Positions 14,499 through 15,452 of a DNA stretch of 15,452 nucleotides are shown here, piece by piece (the first letter of the stretch is position 1; the number at the start of each line of letters is the position of its first letter). The position numbers were made by a program, and so were the translations under genes. This stretch comes from Desulfobacteraceae bacterium. GTDB taxonomy: Bacteria > Desulfobacterota > DSM-4660 > Desulfatiglandales > Desulfatiglandaceae. Where the stretch lies: assembly GCA_030612945.1 (NCBI GenBank), contig JAUWMY010000014.1, positions 1 to 15,452 of the forward strand. Direction: 5' to 3'. The notes under the pieces were generated by a model. The model had not been told where the DNA came from. It ran no database searches and saw only the letters and a list, made by a program, of their open reading frames with translations.

Positions 14499-15452
14499 AT
14501 GAGAAAAAAGTCTAACAAATGGTATCGTGTTGTTTATTTTCTGGGGATATTTGGCTCTTACTTTTTTCGAATTTTCCCCTTAAAAACATGGTTGTTTCTG
14601 GGGAGGTGTTTCGGTCTTCTTTTTTATTTCCTGGCTTTTCAGCAAAGAAGGATTGCATTGAGAAACCTGAGATTTGCCTTTGGAAAGGAAAAGGAAGAAA
14701 ATGAAATAGTTTCTCTGGCCAAAAAGAATTTTCAGCAATTTGGTATGATTGCATGTGAATGGGCACGGTTGAAATACATCACTAAGGAAGAATTGCAAAG
14801 GCTCGTTGACATCGAAGGGAAAGAACACCTGCTTGCGGCCAAGAAAAAAAGCCCGTCAGTCATTCTTTTGGGTGCCCATTTTGGGAATTGGGAATATGCC
14901 CATCTTCTCTATGCAAGTACAATAAACCGTCTCAACTTTATAGTCCGTGCAATAGACATACCGTTTATTGAAAAAGAAAGAGTCGCATTCAATGAAAATT
15001 TTGGAGTGGGGATACTGTATCAAAAGAATGGACTTCGACCGGCAATTAGAAAACTGAAAAAGGGGGAGGATCTGGTTCTCTTTGCTGATCGACAGGCAGG
15101 TTCAAAAGAGGGAATCACATGCCAGTTTTTTGGCAAGGAGACATCTACCCTCGCATTGGTCCCTGCGTTAGCTCAAAGATTTCATATTCCCATAGTTCCC
15201 ATGTTCATAATCCGCTCAAAAGATATGGTGCATCATCGCATTGTTTTTTTCCCTGAACTCAAGATTGAACCCAGCGATAAGGAGAACTGGATTCGTGAAG
15301 GAACGCAAAGGCAAAGTGATATTATTGAAAAGGTAATCAGAGAATACCCCGATCACTGGGTATGGCTCCACAAGCGATGGAAAGCGCACCATCGATATCT
15401 TTACGCAGAAGCCCTGGCAAAAAGAAAACGTCGCAGGGAAAAAAGGAAGGCA
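14499..15452 (+). CDS. Lysophospholipid/lipid A acyltransferase, LpxL (HtrB)-like, 3'-truncated by window end
   Basis: The frame opens at ATG 14499 and stays open for 318 codons to the last base, so the C-terminus is missing, though probably only slightly. It has an N-terminal hydrophobic anchor (about 11-47), the catalytic HX4E motif HFGNWE (His127, Glu132), and the conserved segments DRQAG (197-201), IPIVPMFIIR (230-239) and the C-terminal YPDHWVWLHKRWK (283-295) of the LpxL/LpxM family. These enzymes transfer secondary acyl chains to lipid A precursors at the inner membrane. The last visible residues are strongly basic (AKRKRRREKRKA). It follows the LptG-type permease, linking LPS acylation and export. 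GGAG at 14482-14485 is 13 nt from the ATG, a long spacing. The exact acceptor and acyl donor cannot be told. Confidence 0.9.
   Translation, partial: MRKKSNKWYRVVYFLGIFGSYFFRIFPLKTWLFLGRCFGLLFYFLAFQQRRIALRNLRFAFGKEKEENEIVSLAKKNFQQFGMIACEWARLKYITKEELQRLVDIEGKEHLLAAKKKSPSVILLGAHFGNWEYAHLLYASTINRLNFIVRAIDIPFIEKERVAFNENFGVGILYQKNGLRPAIRKLKKGEDLVLFADRQAGSKEGITCQFFGKETSTLALVPALAQRFHIPIVPMFIIRSKDMVHHRIVFFPELKIEPSDKENWIREGTQRQSDIIEKVIREYPDHWVWLHKRWKAHHRYLYAEALAKRKRRREKRKA

Overview
The window looks like a chromosomal fragment of a Gram-negative bacterium, most likely a deltaproteobacterium (Desulfobacterota). Reasons: an SMC/FtsY pair rather than MukB, an RpoH heat-shock sigma factor, outer-membrane machinery (a LolB-like lipoprotein, an LptF/LptG permease, an LpxL-type acyltransferase), and intergenic spaces packed with short AT-rich repeats of a kind I recall from sulfate-reducer genomes. 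The taxonomic call is inference. All recognised genes are housekeeping or envelope genes. I found no tRNA, rRNA, CRISPR array, transposase or integrase.

Left part (1-5656, minus strand): smc, then ftsY, then a small hotdog-fold thioesterase, read right to left. A good sigma70-type promoter for smc lies at 5762-5790. The smc-ftsY gap (1669-2050) and the ftsY-thioesterase gap (493-705) hold repeats, including a 200-bp element with 13-bp terminal inverted repeats whose end supplies the thioesterase ribosome binding site.

Middle part (6241-12293, plus strand): a RodZ-like cell-shape protein, tyrS, rpoH, a TPR lipoprotein and a LolB-like lipoprotein, closely spaced or overlapping. The TPR/LolB pair resembles the lbcA-lolB arrangement of Pseudomonas. 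The signal peptide of the TPR lipoprotein contains eight heptanucleotide repeats; a change of copy number would mostly shift the frame into immediate stop codons, so this could be a phase-variable switch.

Right part (12294-15452, plus strand): a membrane methyltransferase-like gene with its own near-consensus promoter, a 370-bp element with 38-bp inverted ends, an LptG-type LPS export permease, and an LpxL-like acyltransferase that runs off the window. Together the middle and right parts form a neighbourhood for lipoprotein and lipopolysaccharide handling.

I saw no clearly new multi-gene system. The unusual content is in the repeats: how they sit in every larger gap and how they have entered coding sequences (N-terminus of the TPR lipoprotein, C-termini of SMC and the thioesterase).
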